A DNA stretch of 64,000 nt from Hymenobacter sp. BT559 (GCF_016427535.1 NZ_JAELXV010000004.1:124001-188000); one strand, 5' to 3'; positions 53,146 through 62,026 are shown, numbered from the stretch's first letter. Made by a program: numbers and translations. Notes: generated by a model from the sequence alone, not told the origin.

Positions 53146-54147
53146 CTACTGCGGCGGCAACGAGAGTAGGTAGCCAATGGTAAAGTTAGCGTCCCAGTCA
53201 AATACAAACTGCTTGCAGCCAGTGGCTTCGGCTAAAGAGCGGTAAATAACCAGCCCGGCCTTAGTCTTGGCTTTATCAAATTGATACGCGCTGGGCACGT
53301 CGAGCACGGTATATCGCTCCTTGCCCTGGCGCACTTGCTTGGCCATTTCGTAGGGCACCCCGCCAATGATAAAGCAGGTTTGGCGCAGCTTGGCAGGCAC
53401 CTGCTGGGCCTTGGCTTTTACATCGGCGGCCACTACATCATCGGCCGCCCCATACTCGTAGTATTTCGAGCCGAAGGTACTCACCGACTGTGGCTTGCCG
53501 TCGGCCACCCACGAAATCTCGGTGCCACCCGAGCCAATGTCCACCACGAAGGCCCGCTCGCTGAAAGGCGCCGGCATGGCCACGCTGAGGCCCAGGGCCG
53601 CTTCTTTTTCGGGGGTCATGCGGTTTACCACGTAGCCCATTTGGGTTAGCTCCTTGGCAATGCGGTGGGTGGCCGCCATCTTGAGTGCCCCCGAGCTTAC
53701 TACGAAGTGAATATCCTTACCGCCCACACCGTAATCCAGCATATTGGCGATGTAGGCGCGCAGTCCCCGCCGAATTTCTTCGTTCGTAGCCAGGTTTTCC
53801 ATCAGCAGGCTGTTGTCGAACTCGGCCTTCTGCAGCTCCCAATTGCGGCGGGCATCGGTACGCACCACAAAGGAGTTGAAGCCGCTGGCCCCGAGCTCTA
53901 CTACGCCTCGTAGCTTGCCTCCTACAGGCTTGGGCGCGGGGTAGTTGAAGGCCGGCCGGGCGCTCGAGGTAGTGGTAGCGGTCGATTTTCCCTCGTCGGC
54001 GCCAACACTATCGGCAGCCTTCGACGTGTCCGAAGAGCCGGTTTCGGCCGCGGACTCTGGCTTGCTATCGCAGGAGAGCACGGCAAAACATAGTGCTGCT
54101 GCGGTGAGCAAGGTGCTTGGGCGCGTGAGAAGGGAGAGGTTTCGCAT
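53146..54147 (-). CDS. Exported Ppx/GppA-like (ASKHA fold) lipoprotein
   Basis: A 333-residue protein with a lipobox (ALCFAVLSC, lipid Cys26), a Ser/Thr-rich linker and then an actin-like fold. The phosphate-1 motif region is VVELGASGFNSFVV (Gly-Ala-Ser in place of GSNS), phosphate-2 is VVDIGSGGTEISWV and the adenosine motif is TCFIIGGVPY. In exopolyphosphatases and GppA the fold is cytoplasmic, whereas this one would face the periplasm or cell surface. The catalytic Glu region is uncertain. It is 120 bases upstream of the MoxR gene on the same strand. Confidence 0.75.
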   Translation of the reverse strand: MRNLSLLTRPSTLLTAAALCFAVLSCDSKPESAAETGSSDTSKAADSVGADEGKSTATTTSSARPAFNYPAPKPVGGKLRGVVELGASGFNSFVVRTDARRNWELQKAEFDNSLLMENLATNEEIRRGLRAYIANMLDYGVGGKDIHFVVSSGALKMAATHRIAKELTQMGYVVNRMTPEKEAALGLSVAMPAPFSERAFVVDIGSGGTEISWVADGKPQSVSTFGSKYYEYGAADDVVAADVKAKAQQVPAKLRQTCFIIGGVPYEMAKQVRQGKERYTVLDVPSAYQFDKAKTKAGLVIYRSLAEATGCKQFVFDWDANFTIGYLLSLPPQ

Positions 54148-54320
54148 AGAGCTAGGGCCAGGGAAGGAATGAGGGCCTAAATATAGAGGTTGCTATTACA
54201 ATACAGAATTGCACTACAGCCCGCCCAGCTGTGCGCCCTAGGTCAACTTGACGCAAGTAGTAGCACCTGCAGCCGCCCTACTTAGCTGGGCAGTTGCCCG
54301 GCTCGCTTAGGACTGAGCAC

Positions 54321-54354
54321 GAAAAAGGGCAGCTTCCCAAAAGGAAGCTGCCCC
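54321..54354 (-). terminator. Terminator after the VWA gene
   Basis: GGGCAGCTTCC, loop CAAAA, GGAAGCTGCCC; on the minus strand a T-run follows. It separates the VWA gene from the Ppx-like gene. Confidence 0.9.
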
Positions 54355-54381
54355 ATCATTCTTCTTACTTAAGAAAGCACC

Positions 54382-55491
54382 TTACAGCGACTTGCGCCGG
54401 TTTTTCTTGTAGTCTTCAAATACCAGATGCCCTAGGCCCTTCAGGCCCGAATAGTAGGCCTTGCCTTGGTTGACCTCCGTAAATTCCTCCACGAACTTTT
54501 GCAGGTACGGGTCGGAGGTAATCATGAAAGTGGTAATCGGAATCTTGACGCGGCGGGCGGCTGCGGCCAGGTTCAGGGTCTTGTTGACCACCTTGCGGTC
54601 AAGGCCAAACGAGTTTTTATAATAGCCGCCGGGCTCTTTCAAGCAAGTGGGCTTGCCGTCGGTTATCATAAATATCTGCTTGTTGGGCGTTTTTCGCTTG
54701 CGCAGCAGGTCCATCGCCAGCTCTAGGCCAGCTACGGTATTGGTGTGATAAGGGCCTACTTGCAGGTACGGCAGGTCTTTCACCTCAATCTGCCAGGCGT
54801 CGTTGCCGAATACAATCACGTCGAGCGTGTCCTTGGGGTACTTCTGCTTCACAAGCTCGGCCAAGGCCATCGCCACCTTTTTAGCAGGCGTGATGCGGTC
54901 TTCGCCATAGAGTATCATCGAGTGCGAGATATCTATCATCAGCACCGTGCTAGTCTGCGACTTATGCTCGTTTTCGCGCACCTCTAGGTCGCCCTCGGTC
55001 AGCATAAAGTTGTCGCCCTCCATGCCGTGGTTGAGCTGGGCATTGCGGATGGACTCGGACATCTGAATCTGCTCGAGCGAGTCGCCGAAGCGGAACTCGC
55101 GCAGGTCGGTGCTTTGCTCGTCGCCCTGCCCGGTTTGGGGCGTGCGGTGGTTGCCGGTGCTGCTTTTCTTGAGCTTGCCAAAAATTTCTTCCAGCGCCGA
55201 TTTCCGAATTTTCTGCTCGGTCTTGGCCGTGATTTTTAGCTCGCCCCGCTCCTGCTCATTTTCATCGATATACCCCTTTTTCTTGAGGTCTTCGATAAAG
55301 TTGCCCATGCCGTAGTCATCGTCGGTGAGGCCGTACTGCTTGTCGAGCTCATTGAGCCACTGCAACGCCTCCCCTACATCACCGCTGGTAATGGTTATTA
55401 ATTGCATAAACAGCTTGAGCAGCTGCTCAAAGCCTTTATCGCCCGAATTTTCATCGGGCACAAAATCACGAAAGCGGACGCCGAGAGCCAT
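54382..55491 (-). CDS. VWA domain protein, ChlD/CoxE-like
   Basis: A 369-residue cytoplasmic protein. The N-terminal half is helical and charged. The VWA domain (about 180-350) has an intact MIDAS: VLMIDISHSMILYGEDR, then Thr in HTNTVAGLELAMDLL and MITDGKPTCL. It ends GLGHLVFEDYKKNRRKSL. Such proteins pair with MoxR/ChlI ATPases. The partner is most likely the ATPase at 51505-53025. Confidence 0.88.
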   Translation of the reverse strand: MALGVRFRDFVPDENSGDKGFEQLLKLFMQLITITSGDVGEALQWLNELDKQYGLTDDDYGMGNFIEDLKKKGYIDENEQERGELKITAKTEQKIRKSALEEIFGKLKKSSTGNHRTPQTGQGDEQSTDLREFRFGDSLEQIQMSESIRNAQLNHGMEGDNFMLTEGDLEVRENEHKSQTSTVLMIDISHSMILYGEDRITPAKKVAMALAELVKQKYPKDTLDVIVFGNDAWQIEVKDLPYLQVGPYHTNTVAGLELAMDLLRKRKTPNKQIFMITDGKPTCLKEPGGYYKNSFGLDRKVVNKTLNLAAAARRVKIPITTFMITSDPYLQKFVEEFTEVNQGKAYYSGLKGLGHLVFEDYKKNRRKSL

Positions 55492-55630
55492 AGAAGGGGT
55501 AATAACGTATAGGCCAAGAAAACAAGCTCCGCGGCGGCAATGTTCAATTTGAGAACCTAGAGCGAGCAGTAGTGCGCCCTAGGTCAGCTTTTGAGCCGCG
55601 CCTCACCCAAGCTCCCTTTACCCCATTTCG

Positions 55631-55912
55631 ATGAAAGCTATTTGGAACAACACCGTCGTGGCCGAGAGCGACGACACCATAGTTGTTGAAAACAACCACT
55701 ATTTCCCCGCCGACTCTATTAAGCAAGAGTACTTCGAGGACAGCATTGCCCACACCACCTGCCCCTGGAAGGGCCGCGCTAGTTACTACTCGCTGCGCGT
55801 AGCAGATGAGCTGAACAAAGACGCCGCCTGGTACTACCCCGAAACCAGCCCCGCCGCCGAAAAAATAAAAGGTCGGGTCGCCTTCTGGAAAGGCGTGAAG
55901 ATAGAGGAATAG
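55631..55912 (+). CDS. DUF427 domain-containing protein
   Basis: A 93-residue protein matching DUF427 over its full length: MKAIWNNTVVAESDDTIVVE, TTCPWKGRASYYSL with the conserved Cys-Pro-Trp-Lys-Gly, and VAFWKGVKIEE. Family function is unknown, with a suggested nucleotidyltransferase-like fold. It is followed by a terminator. Confidence 0.93.
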   Translation: MKAIWNNTVVAESDDTIVVENNHYFPADSIKQEYFEDSIAHTTCPWKGRASYYSLRVADELNKDAAWYYPETSPAAEKIKGRVAFWKGVKIEE

Positions 55913-55928
55913 TACGTGCTTATCGCAT

Positions 55929-55970
55929 AAAAAAGGCCGCCTGCGAGGTATGCAGCTGGCCTTTTTTATA
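55929..55970 (+). terminator. Terminator after the DUF427 gene
   Basis: AAAAAAGGCC and GGCCTTTTTT flank an inner CTGC/GCAG pairing. Confidence 0.8.
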
Positions 55971-56038
55971 AGGAGGCTGTTCAAAATAACGCCTAACGCG
56001 GCAATCCCTAGGTGGTTGTGCCGCGCCCCTGTGCAGCC

Positions 56039-56073
56039 AAAAGCCCCGGCTGCACGGGGCAGCCGGGGCTTTT
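56039..56073 (-). terminator. Terminator after the desaturase gene
   Basis: AAAAGCCCCGGCTGC, loop ACGGG, GCAGCCGGGGCTTTT: a 15-bp perfect stem, suiting the minus-strand desaturase ending at 56101. Confidence 0.88.
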
Positions 56074-56100
56074 ATAATACGCTCCTAGGTAGGCTATTGC

Positions 56101-57087
56101 CTAGCTAATCCACTTAAACTGGTACTCCAGCTTGGGCACGGGCATGCGGTCGCTCACGCGGCGCAGGCGGGCGGGCAGGGCCATGAGGTAGTCACGGCCC
56201 TTTTCGGCGGCCGGCGTGAGGCCAGTGCGGTCGGCGATTTTCCAGTCGCTGATGAGCGTGTCCAGAATCTCGGTGTAGTCGTTGCTGGTGTACACTCCTA
56301 GGCGCTGGGCAGCGTCGGTGAAGTGGCCAAAGGTCTTGCCGATGTCCACGCCCATCTCGCGCATGTAGTGGGCGGGCATCACGATTTTTTTGCGCATCAT
56401 TTCCTCAAAGGCCAGCATCATCTCGCTAGGGTCGAGCTCAAAAATCTTGTCCACGAAGGTCTTGTAGGCGCGGGCGTGGCGGTTTTCGTCGCCTGCAATC
56501 ATGCCACAAATCTTGGAAAGCTGGTCGTCGCCGGCGGTGCGGGCCAGCTGGCCCACGCGGCGGTGCGACACGTTGGTGGCCATTTCCTGGTAGCTGGTGT
56601 ACACAAACGACTTGTACGGGTCGTGCGCCATACCTAGGTCAAAGCCGTCGTTGATGAGGTGCTGCGTCGAAATCTCAAACTCGCGCATGTTTACGCGGCC
56701 GCAGAGGTAGAGGTAGCGGTTGAGCAGGTCGCCGTGGCGGTTTTCCTCGGCCGTCCAGCCCCGAATCCACTTCGCCCACCCGTTGTTATCGTCGCGGTTC
56801 ATGTTATCAATCTCATGAAACCACGCCTCGTAGTTGGGCAGCGCCTCCTCGGTGATGGTATCGCCGATGAGCACGGCCAGCAGGTCGTAGGGCAGGGCGG
56901 CGGCTTTCTCGCGCAATTCCTTTACTTCGTCGAAGAAGGTATCGCGGCGCGAATCGGGCAGAAAATCGGCAGGCTGCCAGCTTTTTTCCACGGGCTTCAG
57001 AAACTCGTAGATATTGTCTTTCAGGTAACCTTCGAGTTGCTCAAGTACTTCGCCGCGCGAAATAAGAAGGTTTTCAGGAAGTGTCAT
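56101..57087 (-). CDS. Acyl-ACP desaturase (FAB2 family, di-iron)
   Basis: Soluble desaturase introducing a double bond into acyl-ACP. The ATG at 57087 (MTLPENLLISRGEVLEQL) gives 328 residues. The two di-iron motifs are TAEENRHGD and AGDENRHARAY, as in plant stearoyl-ACP and actinobacterial DesA desaturases. It needs a ferredoxin or flavodoxin reductant not encoded here. It would serve membrane fluidity. Confidence 0.95.
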   Translation of the reverse strand: MTLPENLLISRGEVLEQLEGYLKDNIYEFLKPVEKSWQPADFLPDSRRDTFFDEVKELREKAAALPYDLLAVLIGDTITEEALPNYEAWFHEIDNMNRDDNNGWAKWIRGWTAEENRHGDLLNRYLYLCGRVNMREFEISTQHLINDGFDLGMAHDPYKSFVYTSYQEMATNVSHRRVGQLARTAGDDQLSKICGMIAGDENRHARAYKTFVDKIFELDPSEMMLAFEEMMRKKIVMPAHYMREMGVDIGKTFGHFTDAAQRLGVYTSNDYTEILDTLISDWKIADRTGLTPAAEKGRDYLMALPARLRRVSDRMPVPKLEYQFKWIS

Positions 57088-57277
57088 AAGATATAAGGGC
57101 ACTGCACATGAGCGGGCAGTGAATAGAACACACGAAGGTCCGCTTTTAGTTGAATTGATGCCGTACATGATTAGGGCATTTGTGCGGCGGCGGGCCCCTA
57201 GGGTAGCAGCTTATTGCTGTGCTTAGCACTACCTTGCTTTTTCTCAGCTAGTAAGGTCTCGCTCTTTCTCCCCGCCC

Positions 57278-58870
57278 ATGCCCAAAAAATACCTGGCCCT
57301 GGCCCTCGCCGCGCTGGCCGCCTGCCAATCGGCACCCTCACACCCCGAGGCTACGGCCCAAGCGCCGGCCGCGGCGGCCTCCTCGCCCAGCGCCAAGCCC
57401 GCTTTTTACCACGAGCCGTACCGGCCGCAGTTCCACTTTTCGCCCAAAGAAAATTGGATGAACGACCCCAACGGGCTAGTGTACGAGAATGGCACCTACC
57501 ACCTGTTTTTTCAGCAAAACCCCACGGCGCCGGTGGCCGGCAACATCCATTGGGGCCACGCCACCAGCACCGATCTCGTGCACTGGCAGCAGCAGCCCAC
57601 GGCTATAGCGCCCGATAGCCTAGGGCTGATTTTTTCGGGCAGCGCCGTGCTCGATGCTCAAAATACCAGCGGCCTAGGCCAGCCCGGCCGCCCGGCGCTG
57701 GTGGCCCTCTACACCAGCCACAGCGAACGCAAGGAAAAGCTAGGCCGCCAGGATGTCGAGAACCAGAGCCTCGCCTACAGCCTCGACCACGGCCAAACCT
57801 GGACGAAATACGCCCAGAACCCGGTGCTCAAAAACCAAGGCAGCCGCGACTTCCGCGACCCCAAGGTGAGTTGGTACGCGCCCGGCAAGAAGTGGCTGAT
57901 GGCCTTATCGGCCCACGACCACATTGAGTTTTACTCTTCCAAAAACCTGTTGGCCTGGACCAAGGAAAGCGACTTTGGCCGCACCCTAGGGGGCCACGGC
58001 GGCGTGTGGGAGTGCCCTGACCTCATTCGGGTGCCCGACGAGCAGGGCCAGCTGCACGACGTACTGATAGTCAATATGAACCCCGGCGGGCCCAACGGTG
58101 GCTCGGCCACGCAGTACTTCGTGGGCAGCTTCGACGGCAAGACCTTCCGGACCACGCAGCCCGGCACGCGCTGGCTCGACTACGGCCCCGACAACTATGC
58201 CGGCGTGACGTGGACCAACCTGCCCGCCGGCAGCCCGGTTACGCTCATTGGCTGGATGAGCAACTGGGAATATGGCCAGCAGGTGCCCACCAGCCCCTGG
58301 CGCAGCGCTATGACCGTGCCGCGCACCCTGCGCCTGCGCAGCGCGGCGGGCCAGCTTCAGCTGGCCTCGCAGCCCATCGCGGGCCTAACCAAGCTTTACG
58401 ACCAGCCCTTGACGCTCAGCAACGTAGCCGTGAACGGCCGCTACGACCTCGGCAAGCAACTCAACACGCGCACTGGGCGCTTCCGCCTCAGCTTTACCGT
58501 ACCTAGGGCCCAAAATTGGTCGGTGGTGCTCGGCAACGACCGCGACGAGCGCCTGACCATCGGCTACGACCACGCCAAAAAAGAGTATTATATCGACCGC
58601 AGCAAATCAGGCAACGTTGCTTTTGCGCCCGCCGACAAAGGCTTTGCGCGGGTGGCCCGCGCCCCGCGCCTGGCCACGGGTCCCACCCAAGAGGTTACGC
58701 TGCTGGTTGATGCTGCCTCTGCCGAGTTGTTCGCCGACAGCGGCCTAACCTGCATGACGGGCATCTTCTTCCCCAGCGAGCCCTTTACTGGCCTGACGCT
58801 GCAAGCCGAATCTGCCCTGACCCTACCGCACGTGGAGCTGGTTGGGATGAAGTCAATTTGGGAAAAGTAA
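57278..58870 (+). CDS. Glycoside hydrolase family 32 lipoprotein (levanase/inulinase type)
   Basis: A 530-residue fructan hydrolase. Lipoprotein signal MPKKYLALALAALAAC (Cys16). The nucleophile is Asp63 in NWMNDPNGL, the transition-state stabiliser Asp194 in FRDPKV and the acid/base Glu245 in WECPDL. A C-terminal beta-sandwich (about 380-520) is present. The surface lipoprotein form points to fructan degradation at the cell surface; no SusC/SusD genes flank it. Confidence 0.95.
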   Translation: MPKKYLALALAALAACQSAPSHPEATAQAPAAAASSPSAKPAFYHEPYRPQFHFSPKENWMNDPNGLVYENGTYHLFFQQNPTAPVAGNIHWGHATSTDLVHWQQQPTAIAPDSLGLIFSGSAVLDAQNTSGLGQPGRPALVALYTSHSERKEKLGRQDVENQSLAYSLDHGQTWTKYAQNPVLKNQGSRDFRDPKVSWYAPGKKWLMALSAHDHIEFYSSKNLLAWTKESDFGRTLGGHGGVWECPDLIRVPDEQGQLHDVLIVNMNPGGPNGGSATQYFVGSFDGKTFRTTQPGTRWLDYGPDNYAGVTWTNLPAGSPVTLIGWMSNWEYGQQVPTSPWRSAMTVPRTLRLRSAAGQLQLASQPIAGLTKLYDQPLTLSNVAVNGRYDLGKQLNTRTGRFRLSFTVPRAQNWSVVLGNDRDERLTIGYDHAKKEYYIDRSKSGNVAFAPADKGFARVARAPRLATGPTQEVTLLVDAASAELFADSGLTCMTGIFFPSEPFTGLTLQAESALTLPHVELVGMKSIWEK

Positions 58871-58881
58871 AAATAGGCAGG

Positions 58882-58954
58882 GAATATAAGGCCTTTTTCG
58901 TTCTACACCCGCTGTACAAGGTAGCGAGTGTAGAACAAAAAAGGCCTTGTATTC
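58882..58954. terminator. Long bidirectional hairpin between GH32 and the regulator gene
   Basis: Arms of about 27 bases (58882-58908 and 58928-58954) containing AAGGCCTTTTTCGTTCTACA and its near-complement, with two mismatches and a 19-base loop. Confidence 0.85.
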
Positions 58955-58981
58955 TCACTGCTATTCAACACTTTCAGCGGC

Positions 58982-59539
58982 TTACAAAAACAGCTTCAGG
59001 AACTTGTCTAGAAACCAGTTGCGCTCGGCTTTCATAAGGCGGGTGAGCAGCTTGTCGGAGGTATCGGCCAGCTGCTGGATGTCGGTGAGCACAGTGTGGA
59101 AGGCGCGGTAGTCAGGGTCAGTATCGTTGCCGGGCAGTTGGGCCAGCTGGTCGAGGGTGCGCTTCATTTGGTCGAGCTCGCGGCGCTTGCGAGCGGCAAT
59201 GATGCACTGCGTCACGCGCAGTATATCCTTCTCAGCTACGAAGTACTCGCGACGCTCGCCGGGACGCAGTTCTTTATATATCAATCCCCAATCAATCAGC
59301 TCGCGCACCGTCTGGCTGGCATTGCCCCGCGAGATGCTGAGCTGCTCCATGATGTCCTCGGTGCTCAGGGCCTGGGGCGACACTAGCAGCAGAGCGTGCA
59401 CCTGGGCCAGGGTTTTGCTCACGCCCCAACTCGTACCCGATACACCCCAGAGGTTTATGAATTGGGCTTTGGCTTCGGCGAGGGTGGGTGCAGACGGGTT
59501 GGGTTGGGTGGACTTTTCAAGTGGCATTTGACAACTCAT
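58982..59539 (-). CDS. GbsR/MarR-family transcriptional regulator
   Basis: A 185-residue winged-helix regulator. The HTH region is seen as LSTEDIMEQLSISRGNASQT followed by VRELIDWGLIYKELRPGERREYFVAEKDI (the wing). It lies directly after the small membrane protein gene (stop and start adjacent, TGAATG; an internal ATG at 59527 is possible). As the last gene of a three-gene operon headed by a palindrome, it is likely autoregulatory. Confidence 0.88.
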   Translation of the reverse strand: MSCQMPLEKSTQPNPSAPTLAEAKAQFINLWGVSGTSWGVSKTLAQVHALLLVSPQALSTEDIMEQLSISRGNASQTVRELIDWGLIYKELRPGERREYFVAEKDILRVTQCIIAARKRRELDQMKRTLDQLAQLPGNDTDPDYRAFHTVLTDIQQLADTSDKLLTRLMKAERNWFLDKFLKLFL

Positions 59540-59767
59540 TCAGCGTAAAGCGATTGCAATGGTAATATAGAGCACAATGGGTGTTAGGTAAGTAAACATC
59601 ACTAAAACAACCTTTTGGGTAGTGCTCAGCGATGACGACAACACCAATAGACTACCTAGAAATGATACTGGTAGAAAGACAATGCCGATATAGGGTGTCA
59701 TCGTCAGTAAGCAGCCTATACAGCTCAGCAGAAACCCCGCAGCATTGAGGCAGCCTTTCTTACTCAT
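59540..59767 (-). CDS. Small hydrophobic membrane protein
   Basis: A 75-residue protein with two or three predicted transmembrane helices (AGFLLSCIGCLLTMTPYIGI, VFLPVSFLGSLLVLS, KVVLVMFTYLTPIVLYITIA). It overlaps the upstream oxidoreductase gene by eight bases and abuts the regulator gene. The coupling supports that it is a real gene. No family recognised. Composition is more AT-rich than neighbours. Confidence 0.65.
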   Translation of the reverse strand: MSKKGCLNAAGFLLSCIGCLLTMTPYIGIVFLPVSFLGSLLVLSSSLSTTQKVVLVMFTYLTPIVLYITIAIALR

Positions 59768-60722
59768 GACCCCGCGAGCTAAGTGTGCCTAGCGACATAC
59801 TGGTAGTATCTCTTGTCTGCAACAATTCCCCCACCGCTACTTCACAATTCTCATACTCAAACTGAAAACCTGCCGCGAGCAACCGCTCGGGGTACACCTT
59901 GCGGCTTTTGAGAATCAGTTCGGTTTCGGTGCGGAGTACGAAAGCTCCGATTTTAAGCAGCCACCGGGGCTGTGGCAGCCGCAGGAGCGGGCGTAGTTCG
60001 CGGGCCAGCAGAGCGTTGAACTCCCAGTTGTGCAGCGGGTGCGGGGCGCAGAGATTGACCGGGCCGCTGAGTTGGTCGGCGTGGGCTAGGAACTCGACCG
60101 CCCGGCAAAAATCACGGATATGCAGCCAGCTAATCCACTGCTGGCCGGAGCCTTGCGGCGTGCACAGCCCGAATCGCGCGAGCCGCGCCATTACCGGAAA
60201 CGCGCCACCATCGGCACCTAGGACAATGGCCGTACGCAGGGCCACGCAGCGCGTAGTAGCGGGCGCGGGGGCCGCCCAAAACGCTGCTTCCCAGGCCCGC
60301 CCTACTTCTTCCGAAAAGGGGCCGCCCGGCGTGGGGTTAGCTTCTACGTTGGCGGGTACGTCGCCGCGCGTATCGGGGTAAATAGTAGCCGTTGAAGAGT
60401 TTAGCCACACCTTAGGTGGCCGGGTACAGGCTGCCACGGCTTCGCCCAGCACGCGGGTGCTATCGGTGCGGCTGGCCAGGATGGCGCGGCGATTGGCTTC
60501 GCTGTAGCGGCAATCGACCGAGCGGCCAGCCAAGTTTATAAGCAGGTCAGCACCTTCTAGCTCCCGCGCCCAGGGGCCGAGCGTGCGGGCATCCCAATGC
60601 ACATCGCCGGAACCGGTGCGGCTGATACTTACTACCTGGTAGCCCAGCCCTCGAAAATGCGCGGCCAAGTGCCGGCCTAGAAAACCATTTCCACCGACAA
60701 GAACGAGTTTGGGCTGAGACAT
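59760..60722 (-). CDS. TIGR01777 family NAD-dependent epimerase/oxidoreductase
   Basis: A 320-residue extended SDR related to E. coli YfcH. The Rossmann motif is VGGNGFLGRHLA; LLINLAGRSVDCRYSEANRR is family characteristic; the DUF1731 C-terminal domain (LLRLPQPRWLLKIGAFVL...KSRKVYPERLLAAGFQFEYE) follows. First gene of the operon. The family function is not established. Confidence 0.92.
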   Translation of the reverse strand: MSQPKLVLVGGNGFLGRHLAAHFRGLGYQVVSISRTGSGDVHWDARTLGPWARELEGADLLINLAGRSVDCRYSEANRRAILASRTDSTRVLGEAVAACTRPPKVWLNSSTATIYPDTRGDVPANVEANPTPGGPFSEEVGRAWEAAFWAAPAPATTRCVALRTAIVLGADGGAFPVMARLARFGLCTPQGSGQQWISWLHIRDFCRAVEFLAHADQLSGPVNLCAPHPLHNWEFNALLARELRPLLRLPQPRWLLKIGAFVLRTETELILKSRKVYPERLLAAGFQFEYENCEVAVGELLQTRDTTSMSLGTLSSRGHE

Positions 60723-60783
60723 GGGGCGGGGCGAAAGGCTAGTAATCAGCAGTGTGCCAGAACTACTGCCTTCGATGAAGCAA

Positions 60784-60825
60784 ATGTATCACAAGTTTCA
60801 ATAATTATTGAAACTTGTGATACAT
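60784..60825. promoter_or_regulatory. Perfect 42-bp palindrome, putative operator of the GbsR/MarR operon
   Basis: The half-site is ATGTATCACAAGTTTCAATA followed by A; the other half is its exact reverse complement. It lies 62 bases upstream of the TIGR01777 gene, in AT-rich DNA. MarR-type proteins bind such dyads as dimers, so it probably is the site of the operon's own regulator; the great length suggests two dimers or a hairpin. Confidence 0.75.
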
Positions 60826-60905
60826 TTTATTTTACCTTACCTCACAGGTTCGTCATAGTTAGCTTGTCGAGGCATCTATACTATTTCCTCAACGGTGCGC
60901 TAAAT

Positions 60906-60931
60906 ATGCTTCGGCAAGCTCAGCATGACAG
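60906..60931. repeat. Single copy of the GTCATGCTGAGC-family intergenic repeat
   Basis: ATGCTTCGGCAAGCTCAGCA then TGACAG. Shares the outer CAGCATGAC block with the inverted pair at 13725 but has a CGGCAAG centre instead of GCTTTG. Confidence 0.65.
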
Positions 60932-60940
60932 ACGCTTACC

Positions 60941-62026
60941 TCATGTGGAAGCTTGATGTAAAGAATAGTACTCCTGCCGTACTCGCTGCAAGGTTGCCTC
61001 AGCGGCCGCCGTATTGGGCGTTTCGGGTAGCGAGGACGCGGCAAAAGCGGCTTCTACCCGCTCGACCAACTGCTCGGCTTCGGCCACTAGCTCAGCATAC
61101 TCAAACTCGCCACGGCGGATTTGCAGCAAGAATTCACGGTTGGGGCGACGCACGTGTAACTGGCCGGTGCGGGCGATTTCCTCAGCCATTTGCAGCAGCC
61201 GAAAGACGTGCAGCATATTCTTGGCGTCGTAGTTTTTGCCGTGCTGCACGGTGTTGGCGTAGCGCTCTTTGTTGCGCTTTTCGACCCACTCCCAATACTC
61301 GCGAAACACGCGGCAGTAGGAACTGTAGCCGTTGCGGTTGAAGGACAAATACGCCACCGGCTCCTCCCCTTTCGGCACGGCCGAGAGCTGCACGTCCTGG
61401 CTGGTATCGGGGTCGCGCACGAGGCCGCGGTACCCTAGGTGCTGGGTGGGCGTGCGGTCCACGAACAGCGCATAAAGGTCGGTGAGATGCGGCACATTGG
61501 CTAGGCCGCACTGGGCGGCCGTGAGGCCTTGGCGGGCCAGCCATACCTCGGCGGGCTGCGCGCCGGCCCCGACGGTGACGTAGCAGAAATCCAACACCGA
61601 TTTGCGGCCGGGCGGCTCGGGGTGGTTTATCTTCTTATTCAAGCCCTTGGCCTTGCGAATTTGGGCCACGGCGTACTCGGCAAAGCTTAGCCTACAGAGC
61701 CTAGATAGAAAATCCTGAGGCCGAAACTGGTCGAAGAGCGGGTGCTGGTACACGATGCAGTCGGACGGCGTGCCCAGCAGCTCTAGCACGGTAGGGTTGT
61801 TTTTCAGGAGCAATTCTACGAAGCGGCGCAGTTCGTAGAATACTTCATCGTTGGTTTCATTAGCTACCTGCGGCACGTAGTCGAGGCCAAAGAATGCATG
61901 CTCGGGCAGCACGAACACGCCTTTGAGGTCGGTATCGGAGTGCGGCAGGTTAGTGCCGTAGGCGCGGCTACCGCTCACGGCTTCGAAAAGTATCAGGCGC
62001 TGCTGGCGCAGGTCGGCAATGGTCAT
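60941..62026 (-). CDS. Predicted nucleotidyltransferase (COG3541-like)
   Basis: A 361-residue protein from the ATG at 62026 (MTIADLRQQRLILFEAV). The polymerase-beta-type active site is seen as GSRAYGTNLPHSDTDLKGVF, with the Gly-Ser and the Asp pair. Later segments (QIRKAKGLNKKINHP, KSVLDFCYV and KNMLHVFRLLQMAEEIA) match the family. The substrate is unknown. Confidence 0.85.
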   Translation of the reverse strand: MTIADLRQQRLILFEAVSGSRAYGTNLPHSDTDLKGVFVLPEHAFFGLDYVPQVANETNDEVFYELRRFVELLLKNNPTVLELLGTPSDCIVYQHPLFDQFRPQDFLSRLCRLSFAEYAVAQIRKAKGLNKKINHPEPPGRKSVLDFCYVTVGAGAQPAEVWLARQGLTAAQCGLANVPHLTDLYALFVDRTPTQHLGYRGLVRDPDTSQDVQLSAVPKGEEPVAYLSFNRNGYSSYCRVFREYWEWVEKRNKERYANTVQHGKNYDAKNMLHVFRLLQMAEEIARTGQLHVRRPNREFLLQIRRGEFEYAELVAEAEQLVERVEAAFAASSLPETPNTAAAEATLQRVRQEYYSLHQAST

